Of a stretch of 38,055 nt of DNA, positions 7,431-16,316 are shown in pieces (the stretch's first letter is position 1; each line of letters starts with the position of its first letter). A model generated the notes under the pieces. The model was not told where the DNA came from. It ran no database searches and was given only the letters and a program-made list of their open reading frames with translations. This stretch comes from Lachnospiraceae bacterium (GTDB lineage Bacteria > Bacillota > Clostridia > Lachnospirales > Lachnospiraceae). The translations under genes and the position numbers were made by a program. Location of the stretch: positions 1 through 38,055 of the forward strand of contig JAEETA010000024.1 of NCBI GenBank assembly GCA_016286555.1. Reading direction: 5' to 3'.

Positions 7431-8615
7431 CTATTCCTTCGCAAATCTTTTCTGCAGGATCAAAAGCCCCACTCCCATAATCAAAGGAAAAGCAATGGCA
7501 GCTCCGATGCCTGCTCTCATGTTATCACCACAGGCACTGGCTACGGCTCCGGCAATGGTCGGCCCGCCGGAACATCCCAGGTCTCCTGCCAACGCAAGCA
7601 ATGCAAATAACAGCGTTCCCCGTCCCTTGACTCTGGCCGACGCGGTACTGAAGGTTCCGGGCCAGAAAATGCCAACGGAAAAACCCGCAAGGCCACAGCC
7701 CAGGAGTGCGATCATAGGGTTCGGTACAAACACGATTATGAGGTAGGCGACAAGGCACAGACCTGTGGACACCCCCATGAAAGTATTCAGATTCAGCTTG
7801 TGCCCTTTCACACCATAGATGGTTCTGGACACCGCCATGCAAAAGGCAAAGAGCATGGGTCCCATGAGATCTCCCAGGGTCTTTGACACGCCCAGCCCCT
7901 TCTCAGCAAAGGCGGAGGACCACTGGCTTACCGCCTGCTCGGAGGCTCCTGCGGCGAACATCATGAGAAACATCAGCCAAAAGATTCCCTGAGCAGCCAG
8001 TTCCTTCAGGCCGATACTCTCCTCCGCATTCTCCTCCAACCTTGCAATGGGCACAAAAGTAAACAGGGCAAAATCAACCGCCGGAACGATGCACCAGAGG
8101 ATCGCCAGGACTCTCCACTGAGATATCCCTGCAATTGCAAAAAAGGCTGTGGAAAGAAGGACCACAGCCATATGCCCCCAGCAATAAGCCGAATGCAGAA
8201 GGCTCATTTGTGCCTCTTTGTTCTCGGCAGGGCAGGCTTCCACAATGGGACTCACCAGCACTTCCTGCAATCCTCCGCCGATGGCGTAGATGCACACCGA
8301 CAGAAGGATCCCTGCGAAGGGATTCATCACTCTTCCGGGCAGGATCGTAAGGAGGACCAAACCCAGGATCACTGCCGCATTGGAGATCAGCATGGATGCC
8401 CTGTATCCGATTTTCTCGATAAAGGGAGTTGAGAACATATCGATCAGCAGCTGCAGACCAAAGTTAAAGGTGATGAGCAGCGTGATCTTCCCCAGAGGGA
8501 TTCCAAACTCCGACTGCATCCGCACAAAGAGCAGCGGCACGAAATTATTCACCACGGCCTGCACCACGTATCCAAGATAGGCTGCCTTGATCGTGGTCTT
8601 AAAACTGTTTTTCAA
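7431..8615 (-). CDS. Major facilitator superfamily transporter, TTG start
   Basis: 394-residue integral membrane protein with about twelve hydrophobic helices in two halves split by a hydrophilic loop near the middle (IARLEENAEESIGLKEL). The first helix begins KAAYLGYVVQAVVNNF. The start is TTG at 8615, preceded by CGGAGATTCAGGAT; the next in-frame Met (MQSEFG) would delete helix one. It overall resembles sugar MFS carriers. It follows the kinase/GNAT gene by 22 bases and precedes the phosphoesterase by 31 bases, so uptake of the PfkB kinase substrate is a reasonable inference, not shown by the sequence. Confidence 0.85.
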   Translation of the reverse strand: MKNSFKTTIKAAYLGYVVQAVVNNFVPLLFVRMQSEFGIPLGKITLLITFNFGLQLLIDMFSTPFIEKIGYRASMLISNAAVILGLVLLTILPGRVMNPFAGILLSVCIYAIGGGLQEVLVSPIVEACPAENKEAQMSLLHSAYCWGHMAVVLLSTAFFAIAGISQWRVLAILWCIVPAVDFALFTFVPIARLEENAEESIGLKELAAQGIFWLMFLMMFAAGASEQAVSQWSSAFAEKGLGVSKTLGDLMGPMLFAFCMAVSRTIYGVKGHKLNLNTFMGVSTGLCLVAYLIIVFVPNPMIALLGCGLAGFSVGIFWPGTFSTASARVKGRGTLLFALLALAGDLGCSGGPTIAGAVASACGDNMRAGIGAAIAFPLIMGVGLLILQKRFAKE

Positions 8616-8637
8616 ATCCTGAATCTCCGATCAAACA

Positions 8638-9690
8638 TCACAACTGCAACTCATAATCGATCAACGTCATCTTCTCGTTAACGGGCTTTTCCTCTCCCAC
8701 TCTCACAAACCCGCACTTCTCATACAGATGGCAGTTGCGCTCCTCCTGCAGGATGGTCTCCAGTTTCCAGGTCTTCACCTCCGGATACAGTTCAAATGCC
8801 TTTTGGATCGCAGCATAACCGATCCCTCGATCCCAAAATTGGGGACGGATAAAGATCGGGCTGATGAAGGAGACCTGTTTTTCCTCCGGATCATTGTGTC
8901 CGAGATTGATGGCACCCACGCGCGCGCCGTCCATCACGATAAAGTAATACTTCCTGTTGGGCCTTGCAGCCCTCCCCTTGATGCGTTCGAAGGACTCGAT
9001 GGCAGGGGATCCCTCATCATGATATTTCTCATAAAGGGGCATAAAGCTCTCCACCTGCATCTCATGAAGCATCGGCAGCTCGTCTTCCCTTACCTCCTCC
9101 AGCTTCACACGGTTCAGCAAGGCGGTACTGCTGATATCGGGAAGGTGAAAACGCTCCTTGATCATGCGGGCCACCACGTCCGGCTCCAGGTGCGTATTAT
9201 CGATCTTGATGTAGTTCTCAAAGGGAACCTCACCCTCGTTGCTCACGATGCGGTATTTGGTCTCCTCCCGGATCATCCTCGCCTCAGAGATCGCAAGATC
9301 CCTCTTAGACGCCTTGTTGCGGAGTCTGTTCTCCGTCTTGTTTCTCTCAATTCTGACAGCGCGGTCAGCTACCAGTTCCACGTAATACACCGTGCCCCCG
9401 GTGGCTTCGAACCTGTCGGCGATCCCTTTGATATAGTCCCAGTCGGATTGCATGTCAAAGGCCCACATATAAGTGAAGATCATGCCCTGATAATCCGTCT
9501 TGAGAAACGCTTCAAAAATATCCTCCCGCAGCTTCGACACCACCGCACCGTCAAAACGGCCGAAGATCTCCAGCACGGGCTCGATCATCATATGATTGTG
9601 AAAAAGCCGGAAATCGGTTATTTTCATCAGTTCCTGGCCGACGGTCATCTTGCCTACGGCACCGCTTCCGATCAATACAATGAGATCCAT
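8638..9690 (-). CDS. P-loop kinase-like domain fused to a GNAT acetyltransferase
   Basis: 350 residues with two unrelated domains. The N-terminal ~185 residues are an AAA/shikimate-kinase-like P-loop domain (IGSGAVGKMT at 7-16, then LFHNHMMIE and a lid region rich in Arg, NKTENRLRNKASKRD). The C-terminal ~150 residues are a GNAT N-acetyltransferase, with acetyl-CoA loop PQFWDRGIGYAAIQKA and the NCHLYEKCGFV motif. ATG 9690 is favoured over the overlapping GTG at 9696 because GGGAG lies seven bases before it. It overlaps or abuts the PfkB gene upstream. The substrates of both domains are unknown; a dual phosphorylating/acetylating modification enzyme is one guess. Confidence 0.8.
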   Translation of the reverse strand: MDLIVLIGSGAVGKMTVGQELMKITDFRLFHNHMMIEPVLEIFGRFDGAVVSKLREDIFEAFLKTDYQGMIFTYMWAFDMQSDWDYIKGIADRFEATGGTVYYVELVADRAVRIERNKTENRLRNKASKRDLAISEARMIREETKYRIVSNEGEVPFENYIKIDNTHLEPDVVARMIKERFHLPDISSTALLNRVKLEEVREDELPMLHEMQVESFMPLYEKYHDEGSPAIESFERIKGRAARPNRKYYFIVMDGARVGAINLGHNDPEEKQVSFISPIFIRPQFWDRGIGYAAIQKAFELYPEVKTWKLETILQEERNCHLYEKCGFVRVGEEKPVNEKMTLIDYELQL

Positions 9691-9692
9691 AG

Positions 9693-10595
9693 TCACTCTC
9701 CCATCAACTGCTTCACTTCTTCGAGCCTTGGCGGATTCAATGGCAACGGGAACCTGGAAATGGCCACACCCGAGCAGGCGCTTGCAAATCTGACAAGTTC
9801 GTCATCACTCATGCCCTTCAGCAGTCCGTATACGCAGCCCGCCTTGTAGGTATCTCCGGCGCCCAGCGTACTTTTTACTTCCACCTGAAAAGGCTTCATT
9901 CTGCGGATCTCTCCACCCTTTCTCGCGTAAAGCATGTCGCCGCCACCCTGTGTGATGATCGTCAGGCCATCTGTTTCAGCCTGCATCAACTTCATGATCT
10001 CTTCCGCATCCATTCCTGCGTAATGCTCTGCGGTACATTCCTTTGATACCACATTCACCGCCGCCTTGCGATGCAGGAGGGAATCATGGGGGCTGTCTAT
10101 GGTCACATAGGGAATCCCATAGCGGCTGCAGATGTCAGCAGCAAGCAGAGATTCGTCACCAAAGAACGGATCTATTCCAGCTGCCCTGCAGTCCTTGATA
10201 TCCTCTTCCCGGGGAATGCTCCACCATCTCTTCCCGGTGGAAAACAGAGTCTGGAACCTTCCCATGGGGGAACGCACCAGTCCCGCAATCACCACATAAT
10301 CCATGACCCCGGGATCGTCATCCATAAAATGAATGGAAGAAAGGTCCACTGTTTTGTCCTGATAGAAGGCCCTCAGCATGGGCGCTACCTCGGTGCCGAT
10401 CCAGGTTCCGTCCATACGAACGCTCACTCCGAGAGACGCCAGCACCGTTGCAGCGGTCCCGGTCTCACCACCCGGCAGGAAATACTTTGCTTCGATCTCC
10501 GAATACTCATCGGGCCGTAAAAAACCGTCCTTCAGCAAAAAGGAATGGGTCCCGAGGATCTGTCCGAACAGGTAGCTTTCCGCTTGTGTTTTCAT
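9693..10595 (-). CDS. PfkB-family carbohydrate/nucleoside kinase
   Basis: 300-residue ATP-dependent kinase of the ribokinase/PfkB fold. The second PfkB signature TLGAGDTYKAG gives the anion hole and catalytic base Asp248. The N-terminal glycine-rich region is represented by FLPGGETGTAATVLASLGV. The substrate (ribose, fructose, a nucleoside or another sugar) cannot be assigned from the sequence. First gene of a four-gene unit with a kinase/GNAT fusion, an MFS transporter and a phosphoesterase. The ATG has GGGAG nine bases upstream. Confidence 0.87.
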   Translation of the reverse strand: MKTQAESYLFGQILGTHSFLLKDGFLRPDEYSEIEAKYFLPGGETGTAATVLASLGVSVRMDGTWIGTEVAPMLRAFYQDKTVDLSSIHFMDDDPGVMDYVVIAGLVRSPMGRFQTLFSTGKRWWSIPREEDIKDCRAAGIDPFFGDESLLAADICSRYGIPYVTIDSPHDSLLHRKAAVNVVSKECTAEHYAGMDAEEIMKLMQAETDGLTIITQGGGDMLYARKGGEIRRMKPFQVEVKSTLGAGDTYKAGCVYGLLKGMSDDELVRFASACSGVAISRFPLPLNPPRLEEVKQLMGE

Positions 10596-10651
10596 GTGCC
10601 GCTCTCCCTTCTTTCTATGAAATCTCCATTTCTGCCATTTTGACGCTTATT

Positions 10652-10697
10652 GAAAGAAAAGCAAGGCATCCGATCGTATTCCAGGAGCCTTGCTTTT
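10652..10697 (-). terminator. Rho-independent terminator of the pcrA-rlmD unit
   Basis: Stem AAAAGCAAGGC / GCCTTGCTTTT on the minus strand, with a T-rich tail, eight bases after the rlmD stop. Confidence 0.75.
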
Positions 10698-10704
10698 ATC
10701 AGGA

Positions 10705-12111
10705 TTACCCTTTGCTCAAGAGTGCGATAAGTTCGATATTTGCGGTCCAGGGGAATTGGTCAACACACCCGATGCGGATCGCCTGATACCCGGCTGCATG
10801 GATCATCTCCATGTCCCGTACAAAGCTGGTGGGTTTGCAAGACACATAGATGATGTAATCTACGCCGTAAGAAAGGATCTTGGGCAATGCCTTGGGATGG
10901 ATCCCGTCTCTGGGGGGATCCAGGATGATGAGATCCGGCTTTTCCTCCAGGTCATCGATGACCTTCAGCACGTCTCCCGCGATAAAGGTACAGTTGGTAA
11001 GTCCGTTCTCCGCTGCATTCTTCCTTGCAGCTTCCACGGCTTCCTCCACGATCTCCACGCCCACCACGGAATCCGCAACGGGCGCAAGGAGCTGTGCAAT
11101 GGTACCGGTGCCGCTGTAGAGATCAAAGACCACGGGTTTTTTCCCGGCAGAAGTGTCATATCCTTCCAACGCTTCCTTCACATAGCCGCGGACCGCATTA
11201 TAGAGCACCTCCGCGCTGTAGGAATTGGTCTGGAAAAAGGAAAAAGTGCTGATCCGGAACCGCAATCCAAGCAGTTCCTCGTAGAACCAGTCCTGCCCGT
11301 GCAGCATCTCCATCCGGTCGCAAACAATGGCGTCGGACAGGGAATCATTGACGATATGTGCGATACCAGCATAGGTTCCTTCCAGAGGCAGTCCCAGAAG
11401 AAGCTCCCGATACTCTGCCAAAAGTTCCGTCTCATTGACACCGCTGTCAGGATGAGACGTGGTAACGAGAGCCACAAGGATCTCCCCGGTGCGGGATGCT
11501 TTCCGCACCAGGAGATGCCGCAGATAGCCCTCATGAGAATTCTTGTGATAGTAAGAGGCCCCCCGCTCACCGAAAAAGTCCCTGGTGGCGGTGAGGATCT
11601 TCCGATAGTCTCCGTCCACGATCATACAGTCGGAGACGGTGACCACGTCGTAAAAGCTGCCCCTTCTGTGCATGCCCAGTTCCAGAGGACCGTCCTTGGC
11701 GGAATCTCCGAAGGAAAATTCCATCTTGTTCCGGTACTCGTAGGCCCTGGGGCTTCCCAGGATGGGATCCAGAATGCATTCTCCCTCCTGTCCTTCCAGA
11801 ACCGGCCGGATGAGCCTGTGAATCTGCTCCTCCTTCATCCGGAGCTGTTCCTCATATTTCATGGAGAGAGAGGTACATCCCCCACACACGCCAAAAAAGG
11901 AACACGTAGGGCCCTGCTCTCTACACGTGTCAATGACACGCAAAAGCTGGCCTTCCGCCTTCCCTTTTCTGACCTTATTGATACGAAATTCAATTGTATC
12001 GCCGGGGAGCGCGTTTTTCACCACAACGTCGCCCTCCGCCGTTTGTACTATTCCCTTATTGGGAAAATCCATACGAAGGACTCTGCCCTCGGCAATCATT
12101 CCTTTTTTCAT
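10705..12111 (-). CDS. rlmD: 23S rRNA (uracil-5-)-methyltransferase, RlmD/RumA family
   Basis: 468-residue SAM-dependent enzyme making 5-methyluridine in 23S rRNA. An N-terminal TRAM/OB domain covers about 1-60. The [4Fe-4S] ligands appear as Cys70, Cys76, Cys79 and Cys162, spacing typical of RumA. The SAM motif is FDLYSGTGTIAQ (329-340), followed by LDPPRDG and the catalytic Cys425 in YVSCKPT. In Firmicutes one enzyme of this family can modify both U747 and U1939 (RlmCD), so the exact target base is uncertain and the symbol is by family. Last gene of the pcrA unit, nine bases after the small membrane protein gene and before a terminator. Confidence 0.9.
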   Translation of the reverse strand: MKKGMIAEGRVLRMDFPNKGIVQTAEGDVVVKNALPGDTIEFRINKVRKGKAEGQLLRVIDTCREQGPTCSFFGVCGGCTSLSMKYEEQLRMKEEQIHRLIRPVLEGQEGECILDPILGSPRAYEYRNKMEFSFGDSAKDGPLELGMHRRGSFYDVVTVSDCMIVDGDYRKILTATRDFFGERGASYYHKNSHEGYLRHLLVRKASRTGEILVALVTTSHPDSGVNETELLAEYRELLLGLPLEGTYAGIAHIVNDSLSDAIVCDRMEMLHGQDWFYEELLGLRFRISTFSFFQTNSYSAEVLYNAVRGYVKEALEGYDTSAGKKPVVFDLYSGTGTIAQLLAPVADSVVGVEIVEEAVEAARKNAAENGLTNCTFIAGDVLKVIDDLEEKPDLIILDPPRDGIHPKALPKILSYGVDYIIYVSCKPTSFVRDMEMIHAAGYQAIRIGCVDQFPWTANIELIALLSKG

Positions 12112-12120
12112 GAAACCTGC

Positions 12121-12465
12121 TTAATTCTCGTCCGAATCTACAAAGAAGTCATCATCATCCTCAAAGGGATCGTCATCTTCGAACTCGTCCTCAAAGTCCT
12201 CCAGATAGTCGGGCTTGAAATGACGATACACCAGATAACCCACTACCAGGCCGATGACGATAATGCCCAGGATTGCAAGAACCACCAGCCATACCTTGGT
12301 CTTCTTCTCCTCGACGACTTCCTCTTCTTCCTCTTTTTTCAGGAAGCTTGCCAGCTTCGCCATGTTAACGTTCTTCGCAGCATCTGCAAATCTGGACATG
12401 TCTACCATGTCGGAAAGAGCCTCAAGACTGATGCCATCCAAATTGAATTTTCCCAATTTACTCAT
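12121..12465 (-). CDS. Small single-pass membrane protein with acidic C-terminus
   Basis: 114 residues, not assigned to a family. An N-terminal amphipathic region (1-43) is followed by a Glu/Lys linker, one hydrophobic helix (about 57-80, KVWLVVLAILGIIVIGLVVG) and a tail very rich in Asp, Glu and Phe. It lies between pcrA and rlmD in the same direction, 56 bases after pcrA and 9 bases before rlmD, and so is probably co-transcribed. Function unknown. Confidence 0.75.
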   Translation of the reverse strand: MSKLGKFNLDGISLEALSDMVDMSRFADAAKNVNMAKLASFLKKEEEEEVVEEKKTKVWLVVLAILGIIVIGLVVGYLVYRHFKPDYLEDFEDEFEDDDPFEDDDDFFVDSDEN

Positions 12466-12521
12466 TGCGTCCGCCTTTCCGGGAACCCCCGTAAAATCCT
12501 TATAAATACGGAATTATTTTA

Positions 12522-14810
12522 TCATACCTTCTCCAGTTTTGCAAAGGAGGCATACATAACTTTCGTTCCGTAGGCATCAAAATCCACGGTGACTTTGTAA
12601 TCTCTCGGTTCGGAAACCATGGCGGTAACGGTGCCGGCCCCGAATTTCTTGTGCCGTACCCGGTCTCCCACCACGTAATCCGGTGCGGAATTTTCCGTCT
12701 GTCCGCCGGTCTTTACTCCGCTCTGACGCAGCAGATCCAGTCCCCCGCCGGAAAGAGCAAAAGGCTTCACACGCCCGGGCGTCTCCCGCTTCACGGCGCG
12801 CAATCTTCCATCCCCCTCATCTCCGCCGATGCGGTCCTCTGCCCCTCCGCCGTAGAGCTCGGGACGCCGCTTTTCTTTGGGCATATTGCCTTTCAGCAGC
12901 TCTCTCGGGATCTCACGGACAAAGCGGCTGACGGGATTGAACTGGGTCTCTCCGCGGATCATCCGCATTTTCGCACAGGTGATGATCAGCTCCTCCTGTG
13001 CTCTGGTAATGCCCACATAGGCCAGACGACGCTCCTCCTCCAGCTCCCCGGGATCCTCGGAATTGATGCTCATATAGCTCGGGAACAGGCCGTCCTCCAG
13101 ACCTGCCAGATACACAACGGGAAACTCCAGACCCTTTGCGGAATGGAGAGTCATAAGCAGGACTCTCTCGTCCCCTTCGCCCACACTGTCCAGATCACTG
13201 ACCAGGGCCACCTCCTCCAGGAAATCTGTCAGAGAGGCTCCTTCATGAGTCTCCTCAAAAGCAACCGCCTTAGAAATGAGCTCGTCCACATTTTCTACCC
13301 GGTCCTCACCGGTTTCATCGTCGGTCTGGAGCAGATAATTCTCGTAATCGATGGTATCGATGATGGTGCGCAGAGTTTCTGCCACGCCACGGATCTGCAT
13401 TCCGGCCCGCAGGGAAAGGATCATGTCCGTAAAGCTCTTCAGCTTCGCTGCGCTCTTCCCCATGCCTGCCACATCCTCGGCCTCGGTCATGGCTTCGAAG
13501 AGGGAAATGTCCCGAACTTCCGCATACTCCGCCAGTTTGGAGATGGTAGCGGCACCGATGCCCCGCTTGGGGACATTGATGATCCTGCGGAGCGCCACTT
13601 CATCGGTAGCGTTCTCAATGGTCTTCAGGTAGGCGATCATGTCCTTGATCTCGGCACGGGAATAGAAATTGGTGCCTCCCACCACATTGTAGGGAATGCC
13701 CTTCATCACCAGCCGCTCCTCAATGAGACGGGCCTGGGCATTGGTGCGATAGAGCACTGCAAACTCCGAATAGTTTCTGCCTTCCCGGACCTTTCTGCGA
13801 AGGTCCATCACAATGGTCTCTGCCTCCTCGTAGGCAGAATCGCATTGCTCGAACTGAATGGGATTGCCCCCTTCCTTGCTGGTCCAGAGGGCCTTGCTCT
13901 TCCGTCCGCGGTTGTTGGCGATCACTGCATTGGCCGCATCCAGGATGCACTGGGTGGAACGGTAATTCTGCTCCAGCTTGATCACGGCTGCATCGGGATA
14001 ATGCTGCTCAAAATCCAGAATGTTCCGAATGTCCGCACCACGGAATTTGTAGATGGACTGATCGTCATCACCCACCACGCACAGATTCCGGTATTTCTCC
14101 GCAAGCAGAGAGATCAGACGGAACTGGGCATAGTTGGTATCCTGGTACTCGTCCACCAGGATATAGCGGAATTTCTCCCGATACTCCTCCACCACCTCCG
14201 GGCACTCCGTGAAGAGGCGCACGGTGAGCATGATAATATCGTCAAAATCCAGGGCATTGCTCCTGGCCAGGGTCTCCTGATACTCCCGGTAGGCTCTGGC
14301 GATCACCACCTTCGTAAAGTCTCCGAAGGTCTCCAGCTCTACATCCTGCACCGTCATCAGCTGATCCTTGGCGGAGGAAATGGCTCCCAGAATGGTCCGC
14401 TCCTTGGTCCGCTTGGTATCGATCCCCAGCTTCTTGCAGACGTTCTTCATCACCGTTTTCTGATCATCCGTGTCATAAACGGTAAACTTCAGATCATAGC
14501 CGATCTTATCGATGTGTCTGCGCAGGATCCGCATGCAGCAGGAATGGAAGGTGGAGATCCACATCCGCTCTGCGTCGGGGCCGATCATATTGGCCACACG
14601 CTCTTTCATCTCTCCCGCCGCCTTGTTGGTAAAGGTGATGGCCAGGATATTCCAGGGACTTACGCCGCACTCCTCCATGAGGTAAGCGATCCTGCAGGTC
14701 AGGGTTCTGGTCTTGCCGGAGCCTGCGCCCGCCAGGATCAGGAGCGGTCCTTCCGTGTGCATCACGGCTCTTCTCTGTTCATCGTTCAATCGGTTCAAAT
14801 ACTCAGACAT
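12522..14810 (-). CDS. pcrA: ATP-dependent 3'-5' DNA helicase PcrA (UvrD/Rep family)
   Basis: 762-residue superfamily 1A helicase for repair and plasmid or replication-fork processing. Walker A is AGAGSGKT (27-34), followed by the helicase motifs ITFTNKAAGEM, LVDEYQDTN, VVGDDDQSIYKFRGA, LEQNYRST, LMTLHSAKGLEFPVVYLAG and YVGITRAQEEL. The C-terminal tail (HKKFGAGTVTAM onward) is the Tudor-like module that binds RNA polymerase in PcrA. The ATG at 14810 has GGAG five bases upstream; an open frame extends 57 bases further but only across the preceding terminator. Confidence 0.96.
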   Translation of the reverse strand: MSEYLNRLNDEQRRAVMHTEGPLLILAGAGSGKTRTLTCRIAYLMEECGVSPWNILAITFTNKAAGEMKERVANMIGPDAERMWISTFHSCCMRILRRHIDKIGYDLKFTVYDTDDQKTVMKNVCKKLGIDTKRTKERTILGAISSAKDQLMTVQDVELETFGDFTKVVIARAYREYQETLARSNALDFDDIIMLTVRLFTECPEVVEEYREKFRYILVDEYQDTNYAQFRLISLLAEKYRNLCVVGDDDQSIYKFRGADIRNILDFEQHYPDAAVIKLEQNYRSTQCILDAANAVIANNRGRKSKALWTSKEGGNPIQFEQCDSAYEEAETIVMDLRRKVREGRNYSEFAVLYRTNAQARLIEERLVMKGIPYNVVGGTNFYSRAEIKDMIAYLKTIENATDEVALRRIINVPKRGIGAATISKLAEYAEVRDISLFEAMTEAEDVAGMGKSAAKLKSFTDMILSLRAGMQIRGVAETLRTIIDTIDYENYLLQTDDETGEDRVENVDELISKAVAFEETHEGASLTDFLEEVALVSDLDSVGEGDERVLLMTLHSAKGLEFPVVYLAGLEDGLFPSYMSINSEDPGELEEERRLAYVGITRAQEELIITCAKMRMIRGETQFNPVSRFVREIPRELLKGNMPKEKRRPELYGGGAEDRIGGDEGDGRLRAVKRETPGRVKPFALSGGGLDLLRQSGVKTGGQTENSAPDYVVGDRVRHKKFGAGTVTAMVSEPRDYKVTVDFDAYGTKVMYASFAKLEKV

Positions 14811-14830
14811 ATCTACTCCATACATAAGAA

Positions 14831-14857
14831 TGCGCCCGTCCAAACCGGACGGGCGCA
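14831..14857 (-). terminator. Hairpin terminator between the SPFH gene and pcrA
   Basis: Perfect 11-base stem TGCGCCCGTCC/GGACGGGCGCA, 24 bases after the SPFH stop. The following T run is weak (TTCTT), so read-through into pcrA is possible. Confidence 0.6.
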
Positions 14858-14881
14858 CAAACGTCATCTCAAATCCGAAAC

Positions 14882-16213
14882 TCAGATCTTGTCGTTGTCA
14901 TCAAAAGGATCGCCGCACTGAGGGCAGAACTTCGGAGGATTTGCAGGATCCTCGGGCTCAAATCCGCACTTGTCACACTTGTAAAGAGGTGCTCCTGCGG
15001 GCTTGGGAGATCCACAGTTCTGGCAGAACTTGCCCTGGTTCACGGTGCCGCAGCTGCAGGTCCAGCCTGCATCGGACGGCTTCGGCTTACCACAGTTCGC
15101 ACAGAACTTACCGGTGTTGTTATCCGCACCGCACTCGCACTTCCAGCCGATCTTAGCGCCTGCCGCGGGAGCCGCTGCTGCTGCAGCTGCCTTTGCTGCC
15201 TGCTGCTGAGCTGCTACGCCGTAAAGGTCGCCAGCGTTCATGCCGCCTGCCATCTGTGCCATGTTCATGCCTGCGAAGGCCATCATGGGACCGGTGGAGG
15301 TATTTGCAGCAGCTGCCTTCATAGCCTCTGCCTGTGCGTCGTTCAGGTTTGCAGCGCCCATGCCGGGATCGCGGTAAACTGCCTTCTTCTGCAGTTCCTT
15401 GATCATGGCCTCGTCTTCCTCGGAAGCCTTCACGGAATTGAATGCGATGCTCTCGAGAGTGATACCTCTCTTGTTCGCCCAATCCTCAGCCAGCTCAGCG
15501 TTCAGCGCTGCCTTCATCTCCTTGGTGTGGCCGGGGATCGCACTGTAGCGAACGCCCTGCTCGGAAATGGTAGCAAATGCGGGCTGAAGCGCATCAATGA
15601 GCTCGGACTTCATCATGGAAGTGATCTGCTCGGTCTTGTAGGAATCGCTGACATTGGCTGCCACATTCTTGTAGAACAGCAGGGGATCGGTGAGACGGAA
15701 GGAATACTTTCCGTTACACTTGATGGAAATATCCACATCCAGGCCGATGTTGTTGTCAACGACACGGAAAGGCACGGGATTGGGAGTGCCGAAGAGATTA
15801 TTGGGAATCTCCTTGGTATTGAAGAAATACACTCTCTGATCTTTGCCGGTGCTGCCGCCCATGGTGAATCTGCGGCCCAGCTGTGCGAAGGTTGCCTTCA
15901 GGTTGTCACCCAGGTTGCCGTAGAGCAGGGAAGGCTCGGAAGAGGTATCGTAAACGAACTCACCGGGCTCTGCACAGAAGTCTACGATGGCACCCTGATC
16001 AACAATGATCATACACTGGCCTTCGTTGACGGCAACGATGGAACCGTTGGAAATAATGTTATCCGTTCCTTTATTGTTTTTGGATCCGTCCTGGCGGGTC
16101 TTACCCTTGACCATCAGTACGGTCTCGGGAAGAGACTCACAATAGAAGTACTCTCTCCACTGATCCTTGAGCAGTGATGAAACCGAATCCTTTGCAGCTG
16201 CTATTAATCCCAT
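14882..16213 (-). CDS. SPFH-domain protein with C-terminal zinc ribbons (YdjI-like)
   Basis: 443 residues. The N-terminal ~300 residues form an SPFH/virion-core-like domain (from MGLIAAAKDSV, with DQRVYFFNTKEIP). An Ala/Gly/Met-rich linker includes a run of alanines. Three zinc ribbons end the protein: WKCECG...FCANCG (~357), WTCSCG...FCQNCG (~384) and YKCDKCG...FCPQCG (~411). The family includes B. subtilis YdjI, linked to PspA/YdjG-type membrane-stress complexes; no PspA homologue is in this window. It has its own promoter and is followed by a hairpin. Role inferred: membrane-associated scaffold. Confidence 0.87.
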   Translation of the reverse strand: MGLIAAAKDSVSSLLKDQWREYFYCESLPETVLMVKGKTRQDGSKNNKGTDNIISNGSIVAVNEGQCMIIVDQGAIVDFCAEPGEFVYDTSSEPSLLYGNLGDNLKATFAQLGRRFTMGGSTGKDQRVYFFNTKEIPNNLFGTPNPVPFRVVDNNIGLDVDISIKCNGKYSFRLTDPLLFYKNVAANVSDSYKTEQITSMMKSELIDALQPAFATISEQGVRYSAIPGHTKEMKAALNAELAEDWANKRGITLESIAFNSVKASEEDEAMIKELQKKAVYRDPGMGAANLNDAQAEAMKAAAANTSTGPMMAFAGMNMAQMAGGMNAGDLYGVAAQQQAAKAAAAAAAPAAGAKIGWKCECGADNNTGKFCANCGKPKPSDAGWTCSCGTVNQGKFCQNCGSPKPAGAPLYKCDKCGFEPEDPANPPKFCPQCGDPFDDNDKI

Positions 16214-16282
16214 TTTTTATACTCTCCCTTCGATGTCAGGCCCCTTACAGGTGCCCTTTTCTTGTAGTGCCCCAACGAGAAT

Positions 16283-16311
16283 ATTTTAATTCAAATGGCA
16301 TTTGCTGACAA
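16283..16311 (-). promoter_or_regulatory. Sigma-A-type promoter for the SPFH gene
   Basis: Minus-strand -35 TTGTCA (16306-16311), a 17-base spacer and -10 TAAAAT (16283-16288), about 70 bases before the ATG. Confidence 0.7.
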
Positions 16312-16316
16312 GTTTT

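Noticed and set aside
10690-12573. 627-codon plus-strand open frame opposite rlmD
   Set aside because: Shadow of rlmD, whose cysteine cluster and methyltransferase motifs are intact.
12651-14921. Very long open frame on the plus strand opposite pcrA
   Set aside because: Antisense to an unmistakable helicase gene; composition has no recognisable domain and reflects GC-rich codon usage of the true gene.
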